This document shows positions 50,240-61,300 of a DNA stretch of 64,000 bases, in pieces. Within the stretch, counting starts at the first letter, position 1. The number at the start of each line of letters is the position of its first letter. Source of the stretch: Hesseltinella vesiculosa (Eukaryota > Mucoromycota > Mucoromycetes > Mucorales > Cunninghamellaceae); the NCBI GenBank assembly GCA_002104935.1, contig MCGT01000001.1:1567001-1631000 (forward strand), in the 5' to 3' direction. A program made the translations under genes and the position numbers. The notes below the pieces were generated by a model, which was given only the letters and a program-made list of their open reading frames with translations, had not been told where the DNA came from and made no database searches.

Positions 50240-52826
50240 AAGAGATGCACAATAAATAGAAAAAGAAGGGGCAAGTTAAAAAAAATGGCCGCGTTGCTGG
50301 GGGGTTTTTTAGAAAGACTGGAGGAAAGTCACGTGTTTGTACTCTACCTGATGTTTATTTGCCTTCGTTTATGGAGGAAGAAAAAAAATAACCGCCAACA
50401 TAAGAGAAGAGAAAGCGTCAGTAAAAAACCATTTCACAGTCAGTGACTTTTTTTTTCCAAACTGTACCGTTTCAAAGCAACTGAACTGTCACAGAAAAAG
50501 GGGGAAAGAAGCAAACAAAAAAAGTAGTTGGGAACACAAAAAAATCAGTCCGGTGAAGGGTTTAGTGCCGACTAAAAAAAAAAAAAAAAAGAAATAGCAG
50601 ATGAAGAGAAAAAGAAAAAGAGGAAAAAAAAAAAAAAAAAGAAAAAAGGAGGCTCAACTATAAAAATGAAAAGGAAAAAAAAGAGTCACAAGTAAACCCT
50701 AGCAATATGATTGGCTTATTTCATCCGCCGGCCACCCAAAAACAGAACTTCTCGCTTTGTTGTTTTTGTTTATTTTGGAACATCGGCTCTCCCTCGCTTT
50801 TCTCGATGGCCAGCTTTTTTTTGGATGGCTTTTTTTTTCACTCGATTCTTTTATCTCAATGGCTAGTCAAAGGAAGAGCGATGGGAGAAGCTGCAGATGA
50901 GGCCCATCGCATTCGGCGTTTAAAAACTTCCGATATCACCCTTTTGTCAAAGAAACCAAAACACTGTGCAATCCTTCTCAGCCACTGGCTGCTGGCAAAA
51001 AAAAAAAAAAACAAAAAAAAAAATTTTCAAGGCCAAGTATTTTAGAGCTAATTTTTTTTTCAGTCATTTTTTTTTTTTCTTTTTTTCTTTGTTTTCTTTG
51101 GTAATGAAGCTGCAAGGTAGGACACTGTTCTTTTGCAATGGGTGTTGGATATGATGTTTGTAATTTGCGTTTGATTGCTTACCAGCGTGGCACTCGCCTG
51201 TGCTATTATACGTGGTGAGCGTTATGAAACCAACTTTTGTTCTGATCCTTCAACCCTTGCAACCCTTTTGGATGTTTGGATTTGAACAAGGATCTGACGT
51301 TTTTCATTTTTTAGGCTTTGTTTATTACGTTGATGTCTACTTTTTTTGAAAAAAAAAAATTGACGGATGACGACGCACGTTCTCTTGGCTCTCGGGGTAA
51401 GTAAAGGATCTCCAGGAAGCAACGGGTGGGGCGACGCCTTTTTGGTAGACATGATTAAAACCATTGTAGCTGATCTCGTCGTGAATGAACTACAAATTAT
51501 CACCAAGATCTATGAGGAACCAAAAAGGCGTTTCTCTTGCTGACGGACAAACAAACCCTGTGCTCGACGACTGACTTTTTTTTTTTTTTTTCAAAGATTT
51601 CCCTGTGGATAGAAAATAAAAAAGTGTAAATAAACGTTGAGAATTTTTTTAAAAAGAATAAAAGGAACATTAAAGTCGTTATTATTGTCATTAAAGAAGA
51701 TTCATGCGGTTCGACCAGCTTAGCTTGGATGGGATGCTCATTGCCATTTGAGCCAGACTCTGGTTCTTGAGCTAAAAAATGGCTCGTCCGCATTAAGGTT
51801 GCCAAGGGATTTCCTCAAAGCTACCGTTCTCATCCTCGTCAAACTGCCAGGCTTGTGCCTGAAAGACGAGCTTGATCCAAGACAGCTGCGAAAAAGGCAG
51901 GCTTAAACCAAACACACGTCACGTTTGACAGGCAGGAGGAAGGATGGAGATTTTTGACGTGAGTTTAATAGACAGAGGTACAGGACAAATGTCGGGCTAT
52001 TTTACATGGTAGCAATAAAACGAGGGGAAAAGGAACACGAAAAAAAAGATCAGCCTCGGTAGGGTTGCTTCTAATTTGGGACTGAAGATGAGGGTGCAGA
52101 AGCTGAAGAAGACCTGAAAATAGAAAAAGGAAAAGGTCGCGTAAGTAGATCGGAAAAAGTCAAAACACGTAAACATGGTTTGGTTTGAAATGGAACAAGT
52201 CTTATCTTCATTTCTTTTTCCTGGAAAAGGCCAAAGAACTCGTCAAGGATGCATGAATGCCCACAATACCAAGGGCAAGCTATTCTTACGCTTGTTGCAC
52301 GTGGGTGAAACGGGAGAGGGATCTGAAACTGGGGAAGACTCTTTTTTTTTTCTGCACCAAACAAAAGAGGGTGGGGTGCAAACACACAGCTCCTTTTACA
52401 TTCAAGATTGGGTAAAGGAGACGATACAAAGCAAGGACATCTCGATTTTTTTTTTATAAAAAGATGTTGAAAAGGGGAGAAAAAGATGATGGGATGGTGG
52501 TTTTGTTCATGCGTTTGAATGCTTGATTTGGTCGAGCTTCATTTGATTTTGGCCAATGAAGAGCCACAGCAATTTCAAAAATGCGGAGGAGTTTAAAAAA
52601 GTTTTTTTTTTTGCCACTGCGAGCAAGGCAGTCACCCAAAGCAATGCATGACACAAGCGGTGTTTGCAATTGTTGCTTGATTTTTTTCAAGCAAAAAAAA
52701 AAAAAAGCCTTTTCTTCCTTTTCCTTTTCTTGGACTCTCTCGACATCTTTTTTTTAATTGATTGTGCTGCTTTGAGTACATTTTATTATTTTGTTTCTAT
52801 ATATATCCCCCTCTTGTTTGTGACTA
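50240..52826. other. Longest intergenic region
   Basis: 2.6 kb between divergent BDF1 and the Rua1-type gene. A-rich stretch at 50570-50660 and many T-runs. Possible minus-strand exons between 51793 and 52460 are listed separately; a short plus-strand frame with a GTAAGT donor at about 51398 is unsupported. Confidence 0.45.
51793..51883 (-). CDS. Candidate terminal exon of an unrecognised gene
   Basis: After an acceptor-like TTTTTCGCAG, a minus-strand frame reads LSWIKLVFQAQAWQFDEDEN and GSFEEIPWQP, then TAA (51795-51793). The acidic-aromatic tail looks protein-like. Other intron-like signals lie upstream (acceptors near 52113 and 52214), and a Ser-rich segment there ends SSSASAPSSSVPN at a stop, so the two cannot simply be joined. 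No start was found. Confidence 0.22.
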
Positions 52827-54571
52827 ATGGAAATAGAACAAGACATACCTCTGAAAACGGAAATAGAATCATTCTCGGAACCCATCCGTCAACAGGGTTA
52901 TGCGGCACCTTACCTGGCTAGCCATGGCTCGACCACCAGCTCGTTTGCCGCTGTCCAGCCTTCCTTTGGTGGCCTATCAACCATTCAAGAAGATAATGAT
53001 GGTGAAGAAGTGTGTACTGTGGCTGCTGCTGGTCTCTCCCCGTCCTTTTTCGCTCGATTCTTTGATAAACGCAAAAGTAGTCCTGCTATCCTTGGAGTTC
53101 CTTTGGATGTGCCTCCAAGCGATGCACCTCTCAAAGCGCACCTGTCTCAGCACCGAAATTCAATCGAAGCGGCCATGCTGTTGGCTACTTTTAATCGAGT
53201 GCCCACCGTCACCAAAGAAGGTAAAGAAAACGAAATGAAATGCGTTTGTTCATGGTTTTTATACGGATAGAAACGGACGATTTGGAAGAGCCAGTGACGC
53301 TGGAACGATCACTCCCAACCTGGCAAGATGATTTATCATTGATCAGTAAACCCAACAACAGCGTGCGTCGACACTCTTATGATCTCAATTTGGATTGGCC
53401 AACCTTGTCCGAGCTTCATGCCCTGTCACCTTCCATCTTTACATCCGTCTTTAACCAAGAACAAAAGCCCGTCAAGCCATCCACCGGTCCAGAAAAATCC
53501 ATGTCCCTACCGTCCTTGTCTCAATCCACCGGCAATGTATTTTCCTACCATGGACCAAACACCACCTCATCCCACCCAGAAGCCCCCGCCATCCAACGAC
53601 TGACCTGGACCCACGACAGCTATCCTCCCGACACACCCTTACCCTCCAGCGCCTATCCTCCCGCCTATCCACCATTGAACCCTCTCCCACCTTTAACCGA
53701 CCCACCAGGCTTCGCCCCCCATCTCAAACAGGATCCTGCCAACAACTTTTTACCTCCTCCAGTCTACGCCGACCAACCCCTTCCTCACGCACATCCTTTT
53801 GCCATGCCTCCTCAGCCTTATTATTTCCCACATCCTGGCTCAAAGTTACCTTTGCCCAACCAGCCCGTCGCCATGCCCCCTCCCGGCCACCCGCTCCATG
53901 GCCATCCCCATCCATTCATGTACCCCGCCATGCCAGCCCATCCCATGCACCCACCTCCCGCCATCACCCAGCCCATCCGCAAACGGAAACGCGCCCTCAA
54001 GGAAGTCGAAGAAATCGTCGAACATGGTCACGCCGACTTTCCCGACATGTGCCCTCGCGACATTGAATTGTCCAAAACCGACCCTGAAGCACGTCCTCGC
54101 CGCCAGAAGCTTCGTTTCGAAGGAGACATGTACACCCCCAAATGGGTCCGCTTCAACGGTCAATCTAAAGAAGGTCTCTGTGATACTTGCCAACCTGGTC
54201 GTTGGCTACAGTTGAAAAACAGTGCCTACTGGTAAAAAAAAAAAAAAAAATATTGCCAAACCGTCCCGACGTCTGATCTCCCCCCCCCCCAGGTACCACA
54301 AGCAATTCTATCATGGCATTTCCTCTGTGTCTGGCGCCGAGTTTGTCCAGCCCATGGAAACCCGATGGGTCGACCAAGACTTGGTTGAGGGTCTGTGTCA
54401 TCAATGTCACCAATGGGTCGCTGTCAGCAACGTCAAGAGAAAAAACAGTGTTCTCTGGTTCCGCCATGCGCACAAGGTAAGCAAACAAAAAACTTCCCGA
54501 GATCTTCTCACACTTCTTTATAGTGTCATGTTTACCACAAACCAAAAAACCCATCGCCTCGGCAACTCTGA
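52827..54571 (+). CDS. Rua1-type transcriptional regulator (RUA1_C domain)
   Basis: Four exons (52827-53220, 53271-54231, 54293-54476, 54524-54571) give 528 aa. The N-terminal 380 residues are disordered, with a Pro/His-rich block (53620-53960) and a basic patch IRKRKRALKEVEE. The C-terminal domain is that found in the Ustilago regulator Rua1: MYTPKWVRFNGQSKEGLCDT, CQPGRWLQLKNSAYWYHKQF, YHGISSVSG, LVEGLCHQCHQWVAVSNVKR and NSVLWFRHAHKCHVYH. The Cys and His spacing suggests zinc binding and DNA contact. Rua1 controls ustilagic-acid genes in Ustilago, but the domain is widespread in fungi, so targets are unknown. No biosynthetic cluster lies around it. The acceptor of exon 3 follows a C10 tract. 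Confidence 0.9.
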
Positions 54572-55208
54572 TTTTTTTTTCTCTCTTTGGGGTGAACATG
54601 CTAGCCCATGTCTCTTCCGATTGTAAATAACCTCTCGATTGTTATAGTTCTTATCCCCCCCCCTTTTTTTTTTTTTTTCTACCATATAAACTTCTTTTTT
54701 TTTCCAAAGAATAAAAAAAAATCCCCCTCGCTTTCCCCTCTTGTAAACTCACCATTGCGTGAGTCAAAATGGGTTCGTGCACCTGTTGATCTCCAACTGT
54801 TTTTTTTTTGTTTTGTTTGTGTCACAGACCATTGCATTGGACTTGACGTGTTTGATTTTCCCATTGTCATTTGCCATGTCACCCAATGCTTGGCAACGCA
54901 AGTTGGGTTTGGGCTTTTTTTTTCATTAATTGAATAGCATCACGGGACTACCTCCTTTGCCAAAACGAGATGCAAACAATTTTTTATTTCATTATGAAAA
55001 AGAAAAAAAAAAGTCAAATGAGAATGGAGAGTGAGGATGAGATCAAAAACGAGAGGAAAAAAATGCGGCACAAAGAAGGGCTTGTAAGGGAGGACAAAAC
55101 AAGTTGGAAAATACTAATCAAGCGCATTGTTTGTCTAAATGTGTTATGGGCGTTCTTGGGATATCATGAAATAAAAAAAAAAGTAAAAAAAAAAAAAGAG
55201 CGTGCTTT
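54572..55208. other. Convergent intergenic region
   Basis: Between the convergent stops of the Rua1-type and homeodomain genes. It contains a C9/T15 tract near 54655-54679 and A-runs near 55169-55196. No gene seen. Confidence 0.6.
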
Positions 55209-55793
55209 TCAGAGGACCTGCTGTTGTCGTTCTTTTGTTCGAAGGGCCTGGCGGCGATTTTGGAACCAGATTTGGACAGTGCGAGGGCTCATGCCCAGCT
55301 GGCGACCGAGCTGCTCACGTAATTGGGTGGATGGGAAAAATGTCCTTTGAAACACTTGATTGAGGACCTGGAGTTGGTGCCGGTTGGCGCGTCGGCGTTT
55401 GGCTTTGATCAGCCGCTGACAAGCCTCCATGTCCAGCTCATTGGTCAGCGACAGCTGCCAGGTCTGGAACGGATCGGTGTCGTGCCATGTCGAGGTGAAA
55501 AGGGCGAGCCGAGGCAAAGGTGATGGCTTGGCTGGTCGATCCACCTTGGGATAATGCCAGCAAGGCTCAGGCGTCAGAACCGGCGCCATCCTCAGGATCG
55601 CAGGCTGTGCGCCATGCACGTCCTCCTCTTCCTCTTCATCACTGCTGGGACTAACCAGATTGGCAATGTCCAGCACTGGTGACCGACGTGGTGCTGAGTC
55701 GCTTGTCGACGACGAACTCGAAGGCGTCAGGGGCTCGTCTTTGCAGAGTATCCCTGAGGCCGGTTGGTTCAACATGTGTTTCACGGACAGCAT
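55209..55793 (-). CDS. Homeodomain transcription factor, 194 aa
   Basis: Single exon. The N-terminal 120 residues are Ser/Pro-rich with a Glu/Asp run (SSDEEEEEDVHG). The homeodomain lies at the C-terminus (about 125-188): KAKRRRANRHQLQVLNQVFQ in the N-arm and helix 1, then FFPSTQLREQLGRQLGMSPR, and recognition helix TVQIWFQNRRQALRTKERQQ. It keeps the WFxNRR signature and has the standard 60-residue length without a TALE insertion. It resembles Yox1/Phx1-type fungal homeodomains; the target is unknown. The start ATG is the first in frame with coding composition. Confidence 0.88.
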   Translation of the reverse strand: MLSVKHMLNQPASGILCKDEPLTPSSSSSTSDSAPRRSPVLDIANLVSPSSDEEEEEDVHGAQPAILRMAPVLTPEPCWHYPKVDRPAKPSPLPRLALFTSTWHDTDPFQTWQLSLTNELDMEACQRLIKAKRRRANRHQLQVLNQVFQRTFFPSTQLREQLGRQLGMSPRTVQIWFQNRRQALRTKERQQQVL

Positions 55794-56579
55794 TGCTTTT
55801 CTAAAAAACCAAAAAGTAAAGACCAAAAAAAAAAAAAAAACAGGATGAAGGGAAAAAAAAAATGAAATGAAAATGGAAAGCTTTTTATAAACATTCAAAT
55901 AGGCATGACTTTCTAACAAGGTTCCAGGCTGTCTGTGAGCATGCAAAACGTCGCACAACGCCGACAGCATTTTGTAGAACCATTGGCCACCCCCCACTTT
56001 CTTTTGTGCCCTGTCATACCCAACTTGTTGGCTTCCAACTTGCAACATTGGATGACCAGGTTTTTTTTTTTTAAAAAAAAAAAGAGCGTTTGGGTTGTTT
56101 GGCCATCATGCAAAGGGATGCGGTGTTTTTCTTATTTTCAGCCCCAGCCACAAGTAACCGATTTGGGCCCTACGCTCCATGGCAAATTTTACTATTTTCA
56201 GCCCATCTTCGTTTTGCCCATCTTTGGATTGTCCAGAGATCATCCACGAACTGACATGCCTTGGCACCCTTTCACTCTGTATCATCCTTGAATGAAAATG
56301 GGACGCTTGGCCTTGTTGCCATGGCTCCTTTTTTTTGTTATTTTTTTTTTTGTTTTTCACTAGTGGCATCAACACTTTCTCTTGAAGGATGAAGCCCCCA
56401 GGTTTCCCAAAGTAAACAGTTGATATCCTAACGTGAAGGTGTGACAATGAGGTTTTTTTTTATTTTTCCTGCAAGGAGAGGCGAAAAAAAAGGAATGCTG
56501 GGAAACATCAAGTGGGTGGGTGGTTTTTTCTTTTGACGTGGGGTAATAAAGAGCTGTTTCTACAAAATAAAAGATGCGT
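55794..56579. other. Intergenic region
   Basis: 786 bp upstream of the homeodomain gene and downstream of the complex I subunit gene. T/A runs at 56060-56082 and 56328-56351. No gene seen. Confidence 0.55.
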
Positions 56580-56968
56580 CTAGTTGTCTTCATAGCCAGA
56601 AGGAGGGCTGCGAGCTCGGTTGGGCACTAGCAAATAAATAAAAAGGTGAGCCGTGTTGTGATGGAGGTTGGTTGGAAGAAAAAAAAAAACCTACAAGGAT
56701 AAGTCAAAGGAAGGATTTCAACACCCTTGTAACCAAAGAATTCACGACGCACCTTGGGCACACTGTAGACCATGGCAGGACCTACATGATACATGACAGT
56801 GATGAGATACTCATGGTCATTTCATTTAGCTCTCGACCGCCTTCTCGTCCTCGAACAGCCTAAAAAAATACACATGCCATCGGCTGCTTATAACTTACCA
56901 ACACTACCAATCACAAATGACCAGAAAATAACAGGTTGTTCAAAAGCAAATCGTCGCAAACCAAACAT
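56580..56968 (-). CDS. NADH:ubiquinone oxidoreductase 9.5 kDa-type subunit
   Basis: Three short exons (56968-56899, 56781-56695, 56626-56580) give 67 aa with matching phases; no single frame reveals it. The protein begins MFGLRRFAFEQPVIFWSFVI, with a single membrane helix, then GSVGPAMVYSVPKVRREFFG, YKGVEILPLTYPLPNRARSP and PSGYEDN. The MFGLR start, internal Pro-Val-Arg-Arg pattern and YPLP...GYED end match the small fungal complex I 9.5 kDa subunit. It would sit in the inner-membrane arm of respiratory complex I. Divergent from the tubulin cofactor B gene (172 bp between starts). Confidence 0.82.
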
Positions 56969-57140
56969 GGCGTAGATGTAAAAAAAAAAAAAGTGTGAAG
57001 AAAAAATAAAAACACACCAGCCAGCTTTTGGCGCCTTTTGAGCAGTGACCGTTGTTTTTCAACATCCGACCTGCTTTCGACACCTGGATCTCTAAAAAAA
57101 AGCGCAGTGCTCGTGCTCTCTTCTTTTTGTCATTGTCATC

Positions 57141-58055
57141 ATGTCTATTGTCACTGTCATTGTCACCACTAGTGAAAACATTACAGCCGAAAGACGGCTG
57201 GAGAAAGGATGGTCGATTGAAGAACTCAAGGTAAAAAAAAAAAGAGAGGAAAAAAAAAATGCTGGACCTTACGTTTTTTTGATGATCGATGCATCTCAGA
57301 CCAAACTAGAACCGATCACAGGTATTCCCTTCAGCACGCAACAATTGTCTCTTTATCAGGGCGACACTTGCCTCGGCCCATTGGATGACGATGCCCGTCT
57401 GTTAGGATCGTACCCCATTGAAAACTTTATGCGCCTCCACGTACGCTTTATTTTTTCCACCTCCAGCCTTGATCCCTCACCGTTTTAGTTTTAGATCACA
57501 GATACCAATCCTCACCGTGTCAAGAACCTATATACCGACGTGTCCCAAGTAGAAAAATTTGAACTGACCGAGGAAGAATACAGTAACCGATCAGGTAACC
57601 AAACGGCGAAATAAGAAGGATCACTGACAAGGTCGCCCATTTTTTTTTTTACTATGAGAATAGATACAGTACGGGCGTTTAAGGAACGGAACAAGCTGGG
57701 CCGCTTCTCAGACCAGGCAAAAGAAGATATCGCAAGGTTCGAACAGCAAGTACAGGAAGCTGCGCAGCAAATCAAGGTGGGTGACCGCTGCCAAGTACAA
57801 CTGGCTGACGATGGCCTGACCCGACGCGGCACCGTGCGTTTTGTCGGTGACACCGAATTCCAACCAGGACCCTGGGTAGGCATCCAATACGATGAACCTC
57901 TGGGCAAGAACAACGGCACTGTCCAAGGTGTCACCTACTTTTCTTGTCCTCCAAAGTACGGAGCCTTTGTCCGCCCCACCAAAGTGACCGTGGGAGACTT
58001 CCCTGAACAAGACGACGACCTGCTCCTGTCTGACGATGACTTGGAAGAAATGTAA
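57141..58055 (+). CDS. ALF1: Tubulin-folding cofactor B (Alf1)
   Basis: Four exons (57141-57230, 57300-57440, 57495-57594, 57664-58055) give 240 aa. The N-terminal ubiquitin-like domain begins MSIVTVIVTTSENITAERRL and includes MRLHITDTNPHRVKNLYTDV. A coiled coil follows (AKEDIARFEQQVQEAAQQI). The CAP-Gly domain has GDRCQVQLADDGLTRRGTVR, FVGDTEFQPGPWVGIQYDEP and GKNNGTVQGVTYFSCPPKYG, with the GKNNG motif intact. It ends in an acidic tail DDDLEEM. Cofactor B binds alpha-tubulin and with cofactor E handles tubulin folding and recycling in the cytoplasm. Confidence 0.95.
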
Positions 58056-58378
58056 ATTTTTCTCGCTTTCTGCCATCGCTCGTATTCCCTTTTTTATTCG
58101 ATCCCAACCTTGATTTCCGTCACAGAAAATGTCACGAATTACCTTTTTTATCTTTGGACCCCTGAATGAATATTACACATTAAGTTTTTCAGTCATACAT
58201 GCAACAAAGTTTTATTATGGTGTTTTTTTGGGGGGATCGGGAGGAATGAAGAAAAGGAACAAAATGGTAAAATATGGAAAAAAAACGTTTTTTCAAAAAT
58301 AAGAACCTGGACGTGGCCAATAATAGGCAGTGGTCGGTTGGACGTGGTTGATGCGAGTATCTATTTAAATAAACTAGA
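58056..58378. terminator. Convergent 3' flanks of ALF1 and TFC3
   Basis: 323 bp between stops with A/T-rich, polyadenylation-like stretches on both strands. No gene seen. Confidence 0.4.
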
Positions 58379-61300
58379 TTAGACTTCAGAACGTTCTCGT
58401 GTCTTCTTGTCATCCCCCAACAAAGCTCTTTCGTTTTTACCTTGAGATCTATACACAGGCTTGGAAAACACCGTGCAGGCTCGTTGTACAAATGTTCGAC
58501 ATTCGACTCGGCCTTGCTGCTGCAATCGATCCAATATATCTTCCAGCTCCATCCGTGTCCACTGTCCATTGGTAAGCGAAAGCAGCGCATCCTTGAAAAA
58601 AAAAAAAAAAAATGACCTCAGTCTCATTTGGCCCTCAATTTTTTTTTCTTACCTGGCTGACCCCAGGTTGTTGGACAATGTGGCCCAGGATACCATGATC
58701 GACTAGGCTTTGCATGGGCCCAGCCTGCCCAGCCAGATTTAGCCAGGCACGGGGTTGTACAAAAGAGCCTTGGCCACCATCCAATTGCACGAGCCAGTCT
58801 CTGGCGTTTTCGATACTCACCCACCGGCGTTCCTCTCGACCCACTTTCAAGATCACTTGCAGCTTCTCCAATGTATCCAAGTGATACGACAGCTCCTCCT
58901 CATTCATCGATGCTGACTGCACTTCATGCAACACGGCCTAGAAAGAAGCAAAGCTGGTTCAGTTTGGCTGCACCCCCTCCCCCAAAAAAAAAAATAATAA
59001 TAATAATAACAAAACCTTGAGGGCCAAGGGAGTAGTGCCTTGGTCACCAAACGTGGCCACCGCTCGATAGACTTGCCAGAGCACATTCCTGGTCGTGGGA
59101 TGGGCTGCCGAGAGCAAGGCGTCCACCTGAGCCAGAGTCAGCAAAACGATCGGCTTTGGTGCTGTCGGCTCTGGCGGTGCTGTTGGCATGTCCGACGTGT
59201 CCACGTGCACATCGATCACTTCTTTTTCGCACAGCCAGTCTTGGACATTGGATTCTGGGAATTCGATGCCAACGAATGAATAACTCTGGCGTTTTTTGTT
59301 TTTTTTTTTCAACTTGGCTTACCAGGCTCCGTCAGTGGGTTGGGATACACGGCTCCGCTGACATGCTCGGTCCAAGCTTGTCCATCTTGAAACGTAAACA
59401 AGATCTAGAGAGGGGGGGAAAGTGAGCCCTGCATGCCCACATGATATACTTTTTCTTTACCTTGTGCTGACTCGCCAGGTCCAGGAGGCAAAACTCAGCA
59501 CCGGCATCGAGTTCACTTGGCAAGGTTTGACCATCGCCCAACTGTCGCCTGTAGTCCAAAGCACGGTCCATAAGAGCCTTTTCCACCGGCCCCTCCAAAC
59601 AGGAGAGATACCTAAGGAATGAAAGCGTCAGTCAATTTTTTTACTCGCCACCAGATGGTTTTTTACTTGGAGGAGACCCGGTAACTTCGACCAGGCACGC
59701 GTTGACGAGGATCATGTTTGGATATAGCCAGGAACCGTTCAGATGTCAAGACTTGATACCCATGCTCAACTTCTTCGGAGGAATACTGAGACAACAGCCT
59801 GTAGCTTAGGTGGGGATCAAACGCTTCTTCTGGCAACATTGTGACCATCTACATTTAAACGAAAAAAAAAAATGAGCTTCCTTTTGTTCAGAAAAAGTCG
59901 AAGAAGCATGGAACACACCTTGATGACATCCACAAGTGTCTGAAGACGGATCTGCGACGTGTTGGTAGGGTGAGGCCCAGCCAAACTGGTGCCAGTGGTC
60001 CGAGACAGAAGCGAGAACACAGGGAGACTAGAGGTGAACAGCCGAGAATGACGCTCGACGTTGGTCGGTCGGCCTTGGTAGAGGCGTTGGCGACGGGACC
60101 GTCGCACATCGTATTGAGCAAGAATCGAAGTCATGTCGTGTTGTATATCAATCCATGTCACATAGGAAGGTTCAGACCTAGAGGAATGAAGGATGAAAGC
60201 GTCAGCGGCCAATTTTCCTACCAACAAATGGAACCTATTACGTCAGAGTAATGCGCTGTTTTAAGAAATACTCGACTTGGCTGGCCAGGTCGTACGACAG
60301 CGTGTCCCAGGGCTTGGGATCAAGAAAGGCATGTTCTTCTGTGGCCCGTGGATACAATTCTTGTGACCAAATCATTTCCAGCTGGATCAGCTTGTCGAGA
60401 TGGACCGATTGCACATCCTTGAGATTCTTCAGATGGTCGCGACATTGCTGAGACGTCTTGTTGGGCAGCACCTGGAGAATCGGTTTCCAATAAAACTTGC
60501 CAAACCTGGACCGCCAGCGCATGATTGCCAGGGCGTGTAAAAAAACATCATTGTCCATCGCATCAAATCGTGTCTGCACCACGGCACGTCGATCGAAAAG
60601 CACTAGTTATCCGGGGAAAAAAAGGAGGGAGGTAAGCAACCAAGCGATCCGCTTTTTTTTTTTTTTTTTTTTGGCTTACCAGGTCGCTTGGGTCCAGTAG
60701 GCTGCTGGGGAATGGGGGAGCGTGCGATGGACTGGTTTTGTTTGGCGGCTTGGAGGAGATCTTGAATGGCTTGCGGAACCTTGGCTTTGGGGACAGGTGG
60801 AGGTTTGGGTTTGCGTTGGGCAGTACCGGGCGGGTCGCGCAGTCGTTCGGGTCGATGGTTGCGTTTGGCAAAGGCCAGCTCGAGGTTGATATAGTAGGAT
60901 CGGACTCGGAGCGGCAGAAGCCCAGTCTCGCGGGCCAGATGGCGGCACAGCGCCCAATCATGGTGGGGAAGTGAGGCTCGGATACATTGGTGCCTGTAAT
61001 CCACATGCTGGTCAAGGATGCGCTTCTGTTCGGCGGTCAAGGGGTCGCTGGATAGGCGCTGGCTGATGTGCTGCTCCTCGTCGATGCCTTTGCCGTTGCA
61101 GCCGGTGACCCACGTCGATGGCCGGGTGATGGTGGCTAGGGTGTAGCCGAGGGCTTTGCGCTGGCGGCGGCCAAGGTGCGCAACGGTGCTGGTCTGGCTG
61201 TCGTTGGCGTGGACACAGGTGCACAGGTACTGCAGTTCTTTCCAAAAGGCAGACACGTGCTCGACCGTTTGGAGTGGCAAGGTGGACAGGACAGGGCGGG

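Noticed and set aside
55209..56048. Longer homeodomain reading frame starting at 56048
   Set aside because: The upstream extension reads through T/A homopolymers with Phe/Lys runs; the ATG at 55793 marks the change to coding composition.
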